Assembly (NCBI GenBank): GCA_030272585.1
Contig: BSYQ01000002.1
Location: 8,742,001-8,806,000, forward strand
DNA: 64,000 nucleotides
DNA from: Bryopsis sp. KO-2023
Taxonomy: Eukaryota > Chlorophyta > Ulvophyceae > Bryopsidales > Bryopsidaceae
Direction of reading: 5' to 3'
The first letter of the stretch is position 1. Each line of letters opens with the position of its first letter. Of this stretch, positions 19,465 to 29,400 are shown one piece after another. The notes under the pieces were generated by a model, which was given only the letters and a program-made list of their open reading frames with translations, was not told the origin of the DNA and did not search any database. The translations under genes and the position numbers were made by a program.

Positions 19465-19749
19465 GTGGGAGGTCTGTGGAGCTGGAGGGTGTGGAGGTGG
19501 GGGTGCCTGAGGAGGTGGGTGTGCAGAACCACTAGAGGTGGGGTTAGGAACAGCGTTAGGAACAGGTGGGCTGTCAGCCAAAAAGTTAACATTGGGTGGA
19601 GGGGTGGTGTGTTTCGCGATGCCTTCCTCTAATCTATGCAGGAACGTCGCCGCATTCACGGCGTTGAGCGGGAGCGTGACTTCCGAGAAGCCGGGGATTT
19701 TGTTCAACTGCGAGACTGCGGCGGAGCTTAGTGTACTGAGGGTGAGTGT
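19465..19749 (-). pseudogene. Locus X, middle coding segment between hAT-0 and hAT-2
   Basis: This short stretch lies between the right TSD of hAT-0 (19465-19472) and the left TSD of hAT-2 (19742-19749). The minus-strand frame is open throughout and codes for TLSTLSSAAVSQLNKIPGF, then an alanine- and leucine-bearing segment and a Pro-rich run (PPPQAPPPPHPPAP). The frame agrees with the neighbouring X segments once one copy of each TSD is discounted, so X was coding DNA when both transposons entered. Confidence 0.55.
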
Positions 19750-20200
19750 CATACTATGGATCTGATCGATCTTCGAAAACCAAGGTCATACCAGGTCGGA
19801 CCAGCGATCCGACTTGATAACTGCGTCCTAGAACCGATATTAGTAATGATCGGTTTTTTTTTTTTTTTTTCCATTTTTGGCTGATCGATGATCGTGATCG
19901 TGATCGGCCGATCAAATGTTGATCGTGCTTTTGATCGTCCGATCACATGTTGATCGTGATCGTGATCGGTTCACCGATCACCGATTTGATCGGCGAAACC
20001 GTTCACGATCACGATCACGATCAAACACCCCACCCTGTCGACACTTGATCGGCCGTGTTTGAACGGTGTGATCGTGATCGGCCGAGCCTGATCGGGTGCA
20101 GGTCCGATCATGATCGGTTGATCGTCACATCAATGCGGTTTGCCGATGTAGTCGGTCCGCCAGGGATGAAACCGATCATCACCGCCGATCAAATCAAGCG
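19750..20200. promoter_or_regulatory. hAT-2 left subterminal motif array
   Basis: Repeated GATCGG, CCGATCA and ATCGTGATCG in both orientations, with a T-tract at about 19853-19870, run from the tip toward the accessory gene. They are probable transposase-binding sites by analogy with Ac-type subterminal repeats. Confidence 0.5.
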
Positions 20201-20398
20201 TTAGTCAGGACGTGTCGTAGCTGTAGGAGAGGAGTGAGTCTTATCCTTTAGTAGCTGCGTGGGTCTCGAATATATCCACCTGCTCTCGCAGACTTCACCA
20301 CCCGCTCCGTTCCTTTTGTTATTTCGTGCGTTTATTTTTTTGTTATTTGTCCCGCCACCACCAGACTGAGCCCCTGGCCTGAGCTTGCCGCTGCTAAA

Positions 20399-22706
20399 AT
20401 GTCCTCCGTTGACCTGAAAGCGCGGTCGTACGTGAAAGCGATTGAGCGCAGACCTGATTTGTGCTTTCCCGTCGGCTTTCGTATCCGCAACGAAGATGCC
20501 GAACAGATTTACCTGCACCTGCTCACACTCCGGCTCCACTTCGGTCTCAGATTGGTAAGCATATGTCGCTAATTTGTTGCTAGCCGCTCTAGGGTTTGTT
20601 TTAACTGTATCTGTTTTTTTTTGACAGGGACCTTTTCTGAGGGCTGCAAGTGCTCTGGACTCCGCCCTGGGTGACGACTACCACGCCGAGTTCCTGCTCC
20701 GAGCCCACGCAGAGATGAGCCCTCCATTGCGTGCTGTGGACCGGATTCTCGACAAAATCACTGTGTTACCACCCGGTCTGGTCCGCTCGAGGGATGTCAC
20801 GCTTCTAAACCAGGACCCGGCCTACCCTTATAGCGTTCCAACTGGTGAGAAGTGAATCAGGAACTGGAATTGTTGTTGTATTTCCTGTATCTGTTTTCCC
20901 CAAATAATTTGTGGATCAGGAACTGGAATTGTTGTTGTGTTTCCTGTATCTGTTTTCCCCAAAAAATTTGTGGATCAGGAACTGGAATTGTTGTTGTGTT
21001 TCCTGTTTCTGTTTTCCCCAAAAAATTTGTGGATCAGGAACTGGAATTGTTGTTGTATTTCCTGTTTCTGTTTTCCCCAAAATATTTGCATGTTTTTTTC
21101 TGTAGAACTGCTCCGGGAAAATGGGCTGTTGGGGCATCTGGATCAGATCCGACAAGAGGTGGATGCCATGCACCTGAAGGATCTGCGACTGAGCAGCACA
21201 TTCCAACTGGACCTGCAAGTAGAAGCACCTAAAGCACCTAAAGCACCTGAAGCACCTGAAGCACCTGAAGCGCCTGAAGCACCTGCCGACACAGGTGTGG
21301 AGTTGTTTGTAACATTAGTGGCCCCTGAGGCATTATGTTGCTTTTGGTATTGTTGTTGCTAATGGACAAACCCGTATTCATATTCAGAGAGAGAAGAGTG
21401 GTGGACTGCATATGAACCTGAAGCACCTGAAGCACCTGAAGCACCTGCCGACACAGGTGTGGAGTTGTTTGTAACATTAGTGGCCCCTGAGGCATTATGT
21501 TGCTTTTGGTATTGTTGTTGCTAATGGACAAAGCCGTATTCATATTCAGAGAGAGAAGAGTGGTGGACTGCATATGAACCTGAAGCACCTGAAGCACCTG
21601 AAGCACCTGCCGACACAGGTGTGGAGTTGTTTGTAACATTAGTGGCCCCTGAGGCATTATGTTGCTTTTGGTATTGTTGTTGCTAATGGACAAACCCGTA
21701 TTCATATTCAGAGAGTGAAGAGTGGTGGACTGCATATGAACCAAAAGTCGGAGAAGGCAGTGGATCGGGGATCGAACCTGAAATGTCCAACCCCTGGACT
21801 GAACCTGATGAACTTGAACCTAAAGTCACCTGCGTAGGTGGTAGGGGCCCTCCACCTGGTCAGCCCCAAGGACCCCTCCCAAACATGATCCGACCTGGTC
21901 AGCCCCGAGGACCCCCCCCAAACATGATCCGACCTGGTCAGGCCCGAGGACCCCCCCCAAACATGATCCGACCTGGTCAGGCCCGAGGACCCCCCCCAAA
22001 CATGATCCGACCTGGTCAGGCCCGAGGACCCCCCCCAAACATGATCCGACCTGGTCAGGCCCGAGGACCCCCCCCAAACATGATCCGACCTGGTCAGGCC
22101 CGAGCCAACCGCCCAGGATGGGAGTTTGGCGGGGGTGGTGAGCAAGGATGGAGAGGAGGTGCAGAGTTTGGCGAGGGTGGTGAGCAAGGATGGAGAGGTG
22201 GTGCAGACCCGATCGGAACCAGGCCTGCAGACCCCAGACCTGAACACATGACCCGTTGGCCGATGGACTTCGATGGGCATCAGTGCGAAAACGACGACTA
22301 CGGGTACCCGGTCAGAAGAGGAAGGACGATGATCCGGGTCATGTCAGATCGGAGCAGGGAGCAGCACAGATCAGCGCAGAGGGAACGGATGCAGATGGTA
22401 ACCGAGTACGCCTTTTTCCCAGACTATCAGGTTCAGTTCCCCATCACCTTCGCCAGCAACAGTGACCTTCTTCAATTTATTCAGAATGTGTATCTGGAGA
22501 ACTCATACAGCCTCCACAGGCTCCGAGAAGCATTGTTTCTGCACGGTATCCGTATCGATGAGAGGCATGTTTGGCGTGATCTCGACACTGGACCCGTACA
22601 TTTTGCGAGCCGTCCTGCAGACAAGAGTGTCGTGTATCGGGTCAGAGGTGTTTTTCCAGGTGGTCCGCTCCATGAGGAGCAGGAGCCTCCCCCCAGCCAA
22701 TGGTGA
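20399..22706 (+). CDS. hAT-2 accessory protein (spliced, six exons, about 564 aa)
   Basis: Exons are 20399-20554, 20628-20844, 21106-21294, 21388-21456, 21550-21618 and 21712-22706. All borders are GT-AG and the joined length is 565 whole codons. The start MSSVDLKARSYV is preceded by no in-frame alternative. Exon 2 (PFLRAASALDS, VDRILDKITVLPPG) matches the hAT-1 exon 2. A Glu/Ala/Pro repeat (EAPEAPEAP) follows, then two near-identical 23-codon exons, then a 13-residue repeat (GPPPNMIRPGQAR) at about 21865-22105. The conserved C-terminal domain contains PMDFDGHQC, VQFPITF, LLQFIQNVYLENSYSLHRLREALFLHGI. No catalytic motif is seen. Shared exon borders with hAT-1 show the gene is ancestral to this hAT family. 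Confidence 0.78.
20850..21090 (+). repeat. About 60-bp tandem repeats within an intron of the hAT-2 accessory gene
   Basis: Four units built on GATCAGGAACTGGAATTGTT and CTGTTTTCCCCAAA fill most of intron 2 (20845-21105). The units differ at a few bases. Confidence 0.8.
21225..21740 (+). repeat. 162-bp tandem exon-intron duplication in the hAT-2 accessory gene
   Basis: A 162-bp unit recurs three times (GCCGACACAG marks at 21285, 21447 and 21609). Each unit holds a 69-bp exon piece and a 93-bp intron with its own donor (ACAG before GTGTGG) and acceptor (ATATTCAG). Because 69 is a multiple of three, the number of exons can change without altering the frame. Confidence 0.75.
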
Positions 22707-23019
22707 ACCCCAAACCTGATCTGATCTTATCTTATCTCCTCCCCCCAACCAATGGTGAACCCCAAACCTGACCTGATCTTATCTTATCTGGACCTTCACA
22801 ACTGATTGGGTTTTGAATTTGACGCTGTTTTTGATTCGTCTGTTTTCTGGAGCTGCCGTGCTTTTTTTTCTGAGGATCTGTTCAGTTTTTTTGTGCACGG
22901 GAGTTGTAATGAACATGATGATCTTATGAGCCACATTTCTGTTTTGTTCGGTGGTCAAGTGCTTGGATTGTATGGACTTATGGGCTTTGGTGTAAGAATG
23001 TTTTCTGATTATTTGCTGC
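22707..23019. other. hAT-2 spacer left of the G3a insertion
   Basis: This is untranslated sequence after the accessory gene, with a short duplicated segment (CCAATGGTGAACCCCAAAC, twice within 22695-22765). It ends at the G3a target duplication gctgc (23015-23019). The spacer continues at 33112. Confidence 0.5.
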
Positions 23020-23439
23020 TGTTAGTCTTTTAGCGCTATACGAGGTAGTTTGGGATAGAGCCGAGGGTGGCTGACGCATGTGGGTTCGCGAGTAAGACAG
23101 ATTAGACCCAGAGTTTGGGGCATGCGTCAGCGTACTACACTTAGGGGTACTTAAGAGGCCCACTCGTTGTTTTGACATTCACTTTACTTTGTAAGAACTC
23201 GGGATTCGTGGGATTGGTGTGTTCCCGCTTGTGTGTGTGTTTGTGTGTGTGTGTGTTAAGTGTTTGCCTGACGCAATCACTTCCCAACCCAAGTGCTCTA
23301 GTAGCGTTCACAACCGCGCTAGCTAGAGAGTTGTCTAAACCAACAAACCCCACAAGTATACTTGCGTTAGCCAGCAAGTTATCACGAATCCAATCAACAC
23401 AGCCGACCACTATTGCGTCACCCACAAGCTTCACTATCA
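23020..23439 (+). repeat. G3a 5' LTR
   Basis: It starts TGTTAGTC and ends CACTATCA. It contains a GT microsatellite (about 23231-23258) and a TATA-like TACTTAAGAG (about 23149). The same LTR occurs at 32692, 39486, 50407 and, inverted, at 55549. Confidence 0.93.
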
Positions 23440-23584
23440 ATTGGTTTCGGAGCGAGGCAAGAACTTTAAGTTCTTGAGATCGAAACTTGTGAACGTGGCG
23501 CAACAAACGTTTTTGTTTGTTTGTTTGGTAGAGAGAAACTCCAACCGTGGTTGTTGAGTACTCCCAAATAGTGGCTGAGAGACC

Positions 23585-26236
23585 ATGGCTGACCGTGAAC
23601 ACGCATTGGCAGTGCGCGAGCCTCAAGTTGAAGAGCCAGGGATTGAACCTGAGTTCGATGAGGAATTGCCTGACGCACCCAATGTTGTGTACCAACAAAT
23701 AAACGTCCAGAACATCCACAATGTCCAGCAAGCAGCTGTCGACATAGACATGGGAGCTGATGCGGAAGCCTTAAGAGAGGATGTGGATGCGGTCCATGAC
23801 CGTGTGGACGATTTAGCCCACGGGCTAAGGGGTCACCTGCAGCAAGTTGACCAGACACTGGGGCAGAGGCTAGCCCATGCTGAGGCCTCTGTGTCGAACC
23901 AACTGGCTGGCGCATCAGAGGTGATCGGGCAGGCGCTGGAAACACAGCACCAGCATGCGCAACAGGTTGAGGCCACACAGCATGCGGTGGTGTCGCAACA
24001 GCAGAAGCTGGATTCAGTAGCGGCTCAACATAGTCGATACGAGCAGAGGCTATTACGCCAAGATATCGACCATAGAAAAGAAAGAGCCGAGATCAAAGCT
24101 TCTGTGGACGCAATAACGAGGAGAATGGATGCCGCAGACATTCTAGCGGACTCTCGTTTTGCTGACCTAAAAGAAGCAACTGAAGCATCAGCACTTCAGT
24201 TAAAACAACTCTCCGAGTTATCCCTTGTTCAAGGGCGGCGAATTGAAGGCTTATTAGGAACTGTTGCGGATTCCAACGAAAAAGTCGAACGGACTCTAGA
24301 ATTGTTTCGGGAGTCCTTGCACAAACAAGGTGCTGAGGTGAAGCGTTTGCAGAGCTCCAGAGTAGCAATTCAAAAAGATTTGATTGCCTTGGAGAAAAAG
24401 GCATCCAAGACCTGGGATCAGCAGCAAGATGCAGCTGATGTAGTTGCCTTAAGATTATCTGGCCTGGAACGAAGCATGGAGGATGTGAGTGGCGGAAGTC
24501 AGAGCGCCCAAAGTGGAAGTGATGCTCGTGCAGTATCACCAGAGCGTGAAGAATCAACTTCCCCTGAGCCTGAGGACTCAGCCTTTGGGATGCCGCTGCC
24601 GAAGAAATCAGTAAAGCAGTTGGCTGCATCATGGCCGCCACTGGACCAGAGCTTCGCGGTAGGAATGGTTGGGGCAGGAACCTCAACAATACCGGCTCCT
24701 CCAGCAGTACAGGTCGAGGAGGGTGAAATTGTTGCTGCAGAAGCACCACCATGCACTGCAGTGGACAGCGCACCAGACGCTGATTTCACATTCCCTCAGT
24801 TGATACCTCCAAGTACAAGAGCTCAGCCTGGAGTACGCATCTCAGAACCCGACTCTGCCGATGGATCACGTAGACCCACACGAACTAACCCAAGAGTTCT
24901 CTCCTCAGCAGAAGTGTTATATCAAATTGACCTTGAGCGTGCTAAGGCACAGGTCAGAGAAGAGAAAGGAAAAGAACCCATGCAGATCCCCACACGTACT
25001 GGAAGATTGGGACTTGGGTTAAGTGCTTTGGGAGCAAGGGTAGAAAATAACCCCTTTGCTGCACTTGGTTCATATGAGTCTACTGGTGGACCCAGTCGAG
25101 TTCCTCGCATGCGAGGTAACTTTGGAGACCCTGGTGATGACGACCCAGATGATGATGGCGGGGATGATTACCGCGACAGACGAAACCGCCCACCTTCCCG
25201 CATTCCAGGTGCGCCTGATGGCGGAGGAGGTGGTGGCGGCGGTGGAGATGGTGGAGGCGGTGGACCTCCCGGTGGACCTCCTGATGGAGGTGGAGGTGGA
25301 GGTGGCGCTGGACCAGCAGGGCCAGGACCTCCTAGGCAAGGACAGTGGTTGCCTAGCACCGTCAAGTTGCAAATGCCTCGCGCATTTAACGGAAGTGGAG
25401 AACCAAAAGCCCGTAAATGGCAAGTGCTCATGACGCGGTACTTGAGAACCTGCGGAGTGCATGAAGCACAGTGGCAATCGATTATGGCCACTAACCTTTA
25501 TGGAGCTGCCTCGGACTGGTTAACAATGCAAGAGTTGAAAATTCACCGAGGTGAAAGACCACCCTTCCGTGACTGGATGGACTTCATGGATGGCTTAGCT
25601 ACAGCTTTCGAATTCTCTAGTGATCGAGATGAAGCGTGGCGTGACCTCCACAAACTCAAGCAGACTGGAACCGTGAAACAGTTTGTCAAAGAGTTTCAGC
25701 GGTTAGTCTTGAGGATTCCAGACCTCGAAGAGGATCACCAGTATTTGCTCTTCGTGGATGGACTTAAAAGTGAAGTTCAGAAGTTAGTCGCAGCAACGGT
25801 ACCTCGAGATGTCGAGGCCGCCATCATATCCGCCGAACGATTGGAAGCCCTTGGAGTTGGAACACAAGGCCAAGGAGGGCAAACCAATCAGAAAAAGAAA
25901 GGAGTCTGGCGTGGTGGAAGAAAGAAGAAAGGCCAGAATCAGGGTCAGCAGCAGCAGAACCCCACACCACCAGCCCAAGCACCACCACAAGCTGCCGCAG
26001 GAGTGCAACAGCAGCAGCAACAGCAACAAGGACGAGGAGGAGGACGTGGTGGTGGTGGACGTGGACGCGGTGGTGGTAACCGTGGAAGAGGACAAGCCAA
26101 TCAGGGAAGACAGAACCCCCAGGGGGGAGGGGGATATAATTGTTATCTTTGTGGAAAGAAGGGTCATCCTGTGAGGCAATGTCCTAGATTGGAGGAGGTG
26201 AAAAACCTCCCCGATGTAAAAAAGATGTTAAACTGA
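23585..26236 (+). CDS. gag: G3a gag polyprotein (883 aa)
   Basis: After an acidic N terminus, residues from about 50 to 310 are heptad-rich and predicted coiled coil. A Ser/Glu/Pro linker and a Gly/Pro-rich collagen-like stretch (GGGGGGGGGDGGGGGPPGGPP) lead to the capsid domain, with PRAFNGSGEPKARKWQVLMTRYL, AASDWLTMQELK and VKQFVKEFQRLVLRIPDL. The C terminus has a Gln run, an RGG-type basic region and a CCHC knuckle, CYLCGKKGHPVRQC. An A-rich heptamer, AAAAAAG in -1 slippery register, lies a few codons before the stop (26218-26224), in line with pol being in the -1 frame. Confidence 0.95.
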   Translation: MADREHALAVREPQVEEPGIEPEFDEELPDAPNVVYQQINVQNIHNVQQAAVDIDMGADAEALREDVDAVHDRVDDLAHGLRGHLQQVDQTLGQRLAHAEASVSNQLAGASEVIGQALETQHQHAQQVEATQHAVVSQQQKLDSVAAQHSRYEQRLLRQDIDHRKERAEIKASVDAITRRMDAADILADSRFADLKEATEASALQLKQLSELSLVQGRRIEGLLGTVADSNEKVERTLELFRESLHKQGAEVKRLQSSRVAIQKDLIALEKKASKTWDQQQDAADVVALRLSGLERSMEDVSGGSQSAQSGSDARAVSPEREESTSPEPEDSAFGMPLPKKSVKQLAASWPPLDQSFAVGMVGAGTSTIPAPPAVQVEEGEIVAAEAPPCTAVDSAPDADFTFPQLIPPSTRAQPGVRISEPDSADGSRRPTRTNPRVLSSAEVLYQIDLERAKAQVREEKGKEPMQIPTRTGRLGLGLSALGARVENNPFAALGSYESTGGPSRVPRMRGNFGDPGDDDPDDDGGDDYRDRRNRPPSRIPGAPDGGGGGGGGGDGGGGGPPGGPPDGGGGGGGAGPAGPGPPRQGQWLPSTVKLQMPRAFNGSGEPKARKWQVLMTRYLRTCGVHEAQWQSIMATNLYGAASDWLTMQELKIHRGERPPFRDWMDFMDGLATAFEFSSDRDEAWRDLHKLKQTGTVKQFVKEFQRLVLRIPDLEEDHQYLLFVDGLKSEVQKLVAATVPRDVEAAIISAERLEALGVGTQGQGGQTNQKKKGVWRGGRKKKGQNQGQQQQNPTPPAQAPPQAAAGVQQQQQQQQGRGGGRGGGGRGRGGGNRGRGQANQGRQNPQGGGGYNCYLCGKKGHPVRQCPRLEEVKNLPDVKKMLN

Positions 26237-26490
26237 CCGCCAGGCAGGAAACTGCTTCGTCTGAGCCTGGCCGACGTAAACGTCGTAAGCGAAACAGAGT
26301 TCGTAGGCGGCGTAGGAAGCTAAGATCAAAAGTAGATGCCTCGAAAAAGGTTTGTACTCACAGCGGAAAACCTGGGGCGCGGACTAGTACACCGCGTGAA
26401 GAGAGAACAGAGACACTCTCCACATCTACCCAATCGGCACATGACAACTGCGATTGGAAAAATGAACAGAAGGAAAGCACACCGGATGAG

Positions 26491-29400
26491 ATGGACGCGC
26501 CTCATGCGTCATCTGCATCTCTTCCCTCTGTTAGTGAATCTGTGGGCTCATTGGAGTCGCAGAGTAGTCTACAGGAGTCCCTGCCTGCAGACGTAGACGA
26601 TAGTGGGTCAGAAACAACCCAGCGGTCTACCACAGAGCGAGTTAATGTGTCAGAAGTTCGATCAACTTCGTCAACCAAGGGTGACACATGCCCTCTGTTA
26701 AAAATTCAAGAAGTGCCTGTGAGAGGGTACGAAGTAAAAGCACGGATCAAGACCACGGACCTTTATGCATTCATTGATTGTGGAAGTACCGCAAACTATA
26801 TCAATGATAAGGTAGCGCGTGATCTCGGGTTGTCGATTACACCAAGCTCAAAGAGAGCAATGTTGGCAAACGGAGATATTAAAGAACTGGCTGGCAGCTG
26901 TAACAACCTCCGAGTAAAGATAGGAGGGCTGAAGTGCAAAATGAAAGCGGATCTGTTCCCAGACCTTGGTTATGACCTAATATTGGGCATGCCTTGGTTG
27001 CAGAAAGAAAACCCCCGCATAGACTTTCAGCAGGATGAAATTTCAGTTTGCAAAAACAGCCAAGTGTTTCATCTCCCGTTGCGACATCCAACCCAAGAGA
27101 GTATTGAACCTGAACGAAAAGTACAGTCGATACTGCAAGAAGTGCCAGTGACTGAGTGTTCAGCTAAACGAATGATGCGTCATCTCAAAACAGAGACAGC
27201 ATTCATGGTTGTAGTGCAAGAATCTGAAGAGAAAGCTTTAGGCCAACATGAATTGCCTGACGCAATAGAGCGAACACAGCCATTCAACACTGAGGATGAG
27301 ATTGGCAAACTTATTCGTTCAGACACCCCTGCCGAAATTAAAAAGGTGGTAGAAACACACCGTGGTGTGTTCCCTCGTGATTTACCCCCAGGGATCCCTC
27401 CGAAGAGAAAAGGTCATGAGTTTAAGATAGACCTGGAGGATCCAACACCTATCCATCGTCCAATATACAAGCTTTCACCAGCAGAGCTGGATGAAGTGAA
27501 AGCACAAGTGGACTACCTTCTGGAACAGAAGAAAATCAAACCATCCGAGTCCCCTTGGGGCGCGCCAATCCTATTTGTACCGAAAAAGGATGGAGGCTTA
27601 AGGATGTGTGTGGATTACAGGTGGATCAATAAGGTGACGGTGAAAAACCGGTATCCTTTACCCCTGCCAGAAGAATTGATGGATAGAGTGTTCAAAGCCA
27701 AAGTGTTCTCAAAGTTAGATCTGCGATCAGGCTACTGGCAATTTCCAGTAAGGCCATCTGATACAGATAAAACAGCGTTCCGCACGAGATACGGTCACTT
27801 CGAGTTTTTGGTAGCGCCTTTTGGGCTAACCAATTGCCCAGCGCAATTCCAAACTCTAGTGCAAGACCTACTCGCAGAGTTTTTAGATGATTTTGTTGTT
27901 GTCTTTATCGATGACATACTCATCTTCTCTGAAAATATGGAACAGCATGCCGAACACTTAGAGAAAGTCCTGTCGCGACTAGCAGAATATCAGCTTTTTG
28001 CTAAGGCAAGTAAAAGTGAGCTGGCTGTCGCAACAGTAGACTATCTTGGCTACCGCATTAGCGGAAGTGGGTTAAAACCACAGGAACAAAAAGTGAAGGC
28101 AGTGAAGGAGTGGAAGGAACTACAGAGTGTTAGCGATGTACGTAGTTTCCTTGGAATGGTTTCATACTACAGGAAATTCATTCCCCAGTTTGCACATGTT
28201 GCTGGACCACTCCATGACTTAGTGAAAAAAGACCATCCCTGGAGATGGGGACAGGTTGAGCGTGGCGCATTCAATGAACTGAAAAAGCGTCTAAGTCAAG
28301 CTCCCGTCCTTATTTTTCCAGATGCGTCACTGCCTTACACTGTGATCACTGATGCGTCGAATGAGGCCATCGGTGCCGTGTTAACACAGGATCACGGAGA
28401 GGGGCTACAGCCAATAGCTTACCTCTCACGTAGATTCAAGCCTGCCGAGCTTAACTATGCACCATACGACAAAGAGTTGTGTGCAATATGTTATGCGATG
28501 GTGCAGTGGAGACATTATCTAGAAGGTTGTGCGGGTGGAGTAACAGTGTTCACTGACCACCAACCTCTGACACATATTCTGTCGCAGAGGAACCTTTCTA
28601 GAACCCAAGCAAGATGGCTTGAGGCGGGGTACCTGACTTCGATCAACCCCAAGATCTCCTATATCAAAGGCAAGGCTAATGTGTTAGCAGATGCTCTCTC
28701 CCGCAGTGTTCCTAAGCCCGTGGAAACTGCGATGAACATTTCCACTTGGCAAGTGCATCAAGCAAGCCAAGACGAGTGGAAACAAGCCCTCCAAGCTGAT
28801 AACTCCTTGGTGAAGATATTGCGGAAGCTTGAGAGTGGCGAGGAAGTTGAGGGATATTTCCTCAGAGAGGGAATACTCTGGACGGTCCCAAAGAGAGGAT
28901 TAGTCGAGAAAGTGGTGGTTCCTAAAGGCCAGCGCAATAAGATTATGAAGGAGTGCCATGAGACACCTTCAGCAGGCCATACAGGACCAGCGCGAACAGG
29001 AGAAATCCTAGCGCGGCGATATTGGTGGAAGGGGTGGATGAATGAGTTGAAGGCATTTGTGCGCGAATGCCCTGTGTGCCAACAAATAAAGGCTGACACA
29101 CAGAAGCCTATGGGCTTACTTCAACCCCTGCCAATACCTGAGCGGAAGTGGGAGCAGATTACCACTGACTTGGTGACAGATCTACCAGCATCCAATGGGT
29201 TTAGTGCTGTAGCTGTCTTTGTTGATAGACTTACCAAGTTTGTGCATTTCGCCCCATGTACTAAAGAGATTACCGCTGCAGGATACGCCCAACTTTTTAT
29301 CGAACATGTTTACCGCAACCATGGCCTACCTAAAGTGATTGTGTCTGATAGAGACCCTCGCTTTACCAGCAAGTTCTGGCAGACGCTTTTTAAAGCTCTG

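Noticed and set aside
20852-21232. Plus-strand ORF with repeated NCCCVSC peptide.
   Set aside because: It is a reading of the 60-bp intron repeats of the hAT-2 accessory gene; the splice signals around it are clear.
23172-23477. Short ORFs within the G3 LTRs (repeated at 32844, 39686, 50607 and inverted at 55554).
   Set aside because: They recur only because the LTR recurs. They span the GT microsatellite and non-coding signals and have no recognisable domain.
25200-25320. Collagen-like Gly/Pro run as a separate gene or domain.
   Set aside because: It is a low-complexity linker within the G3 gag, repeated in all three G3 copies.
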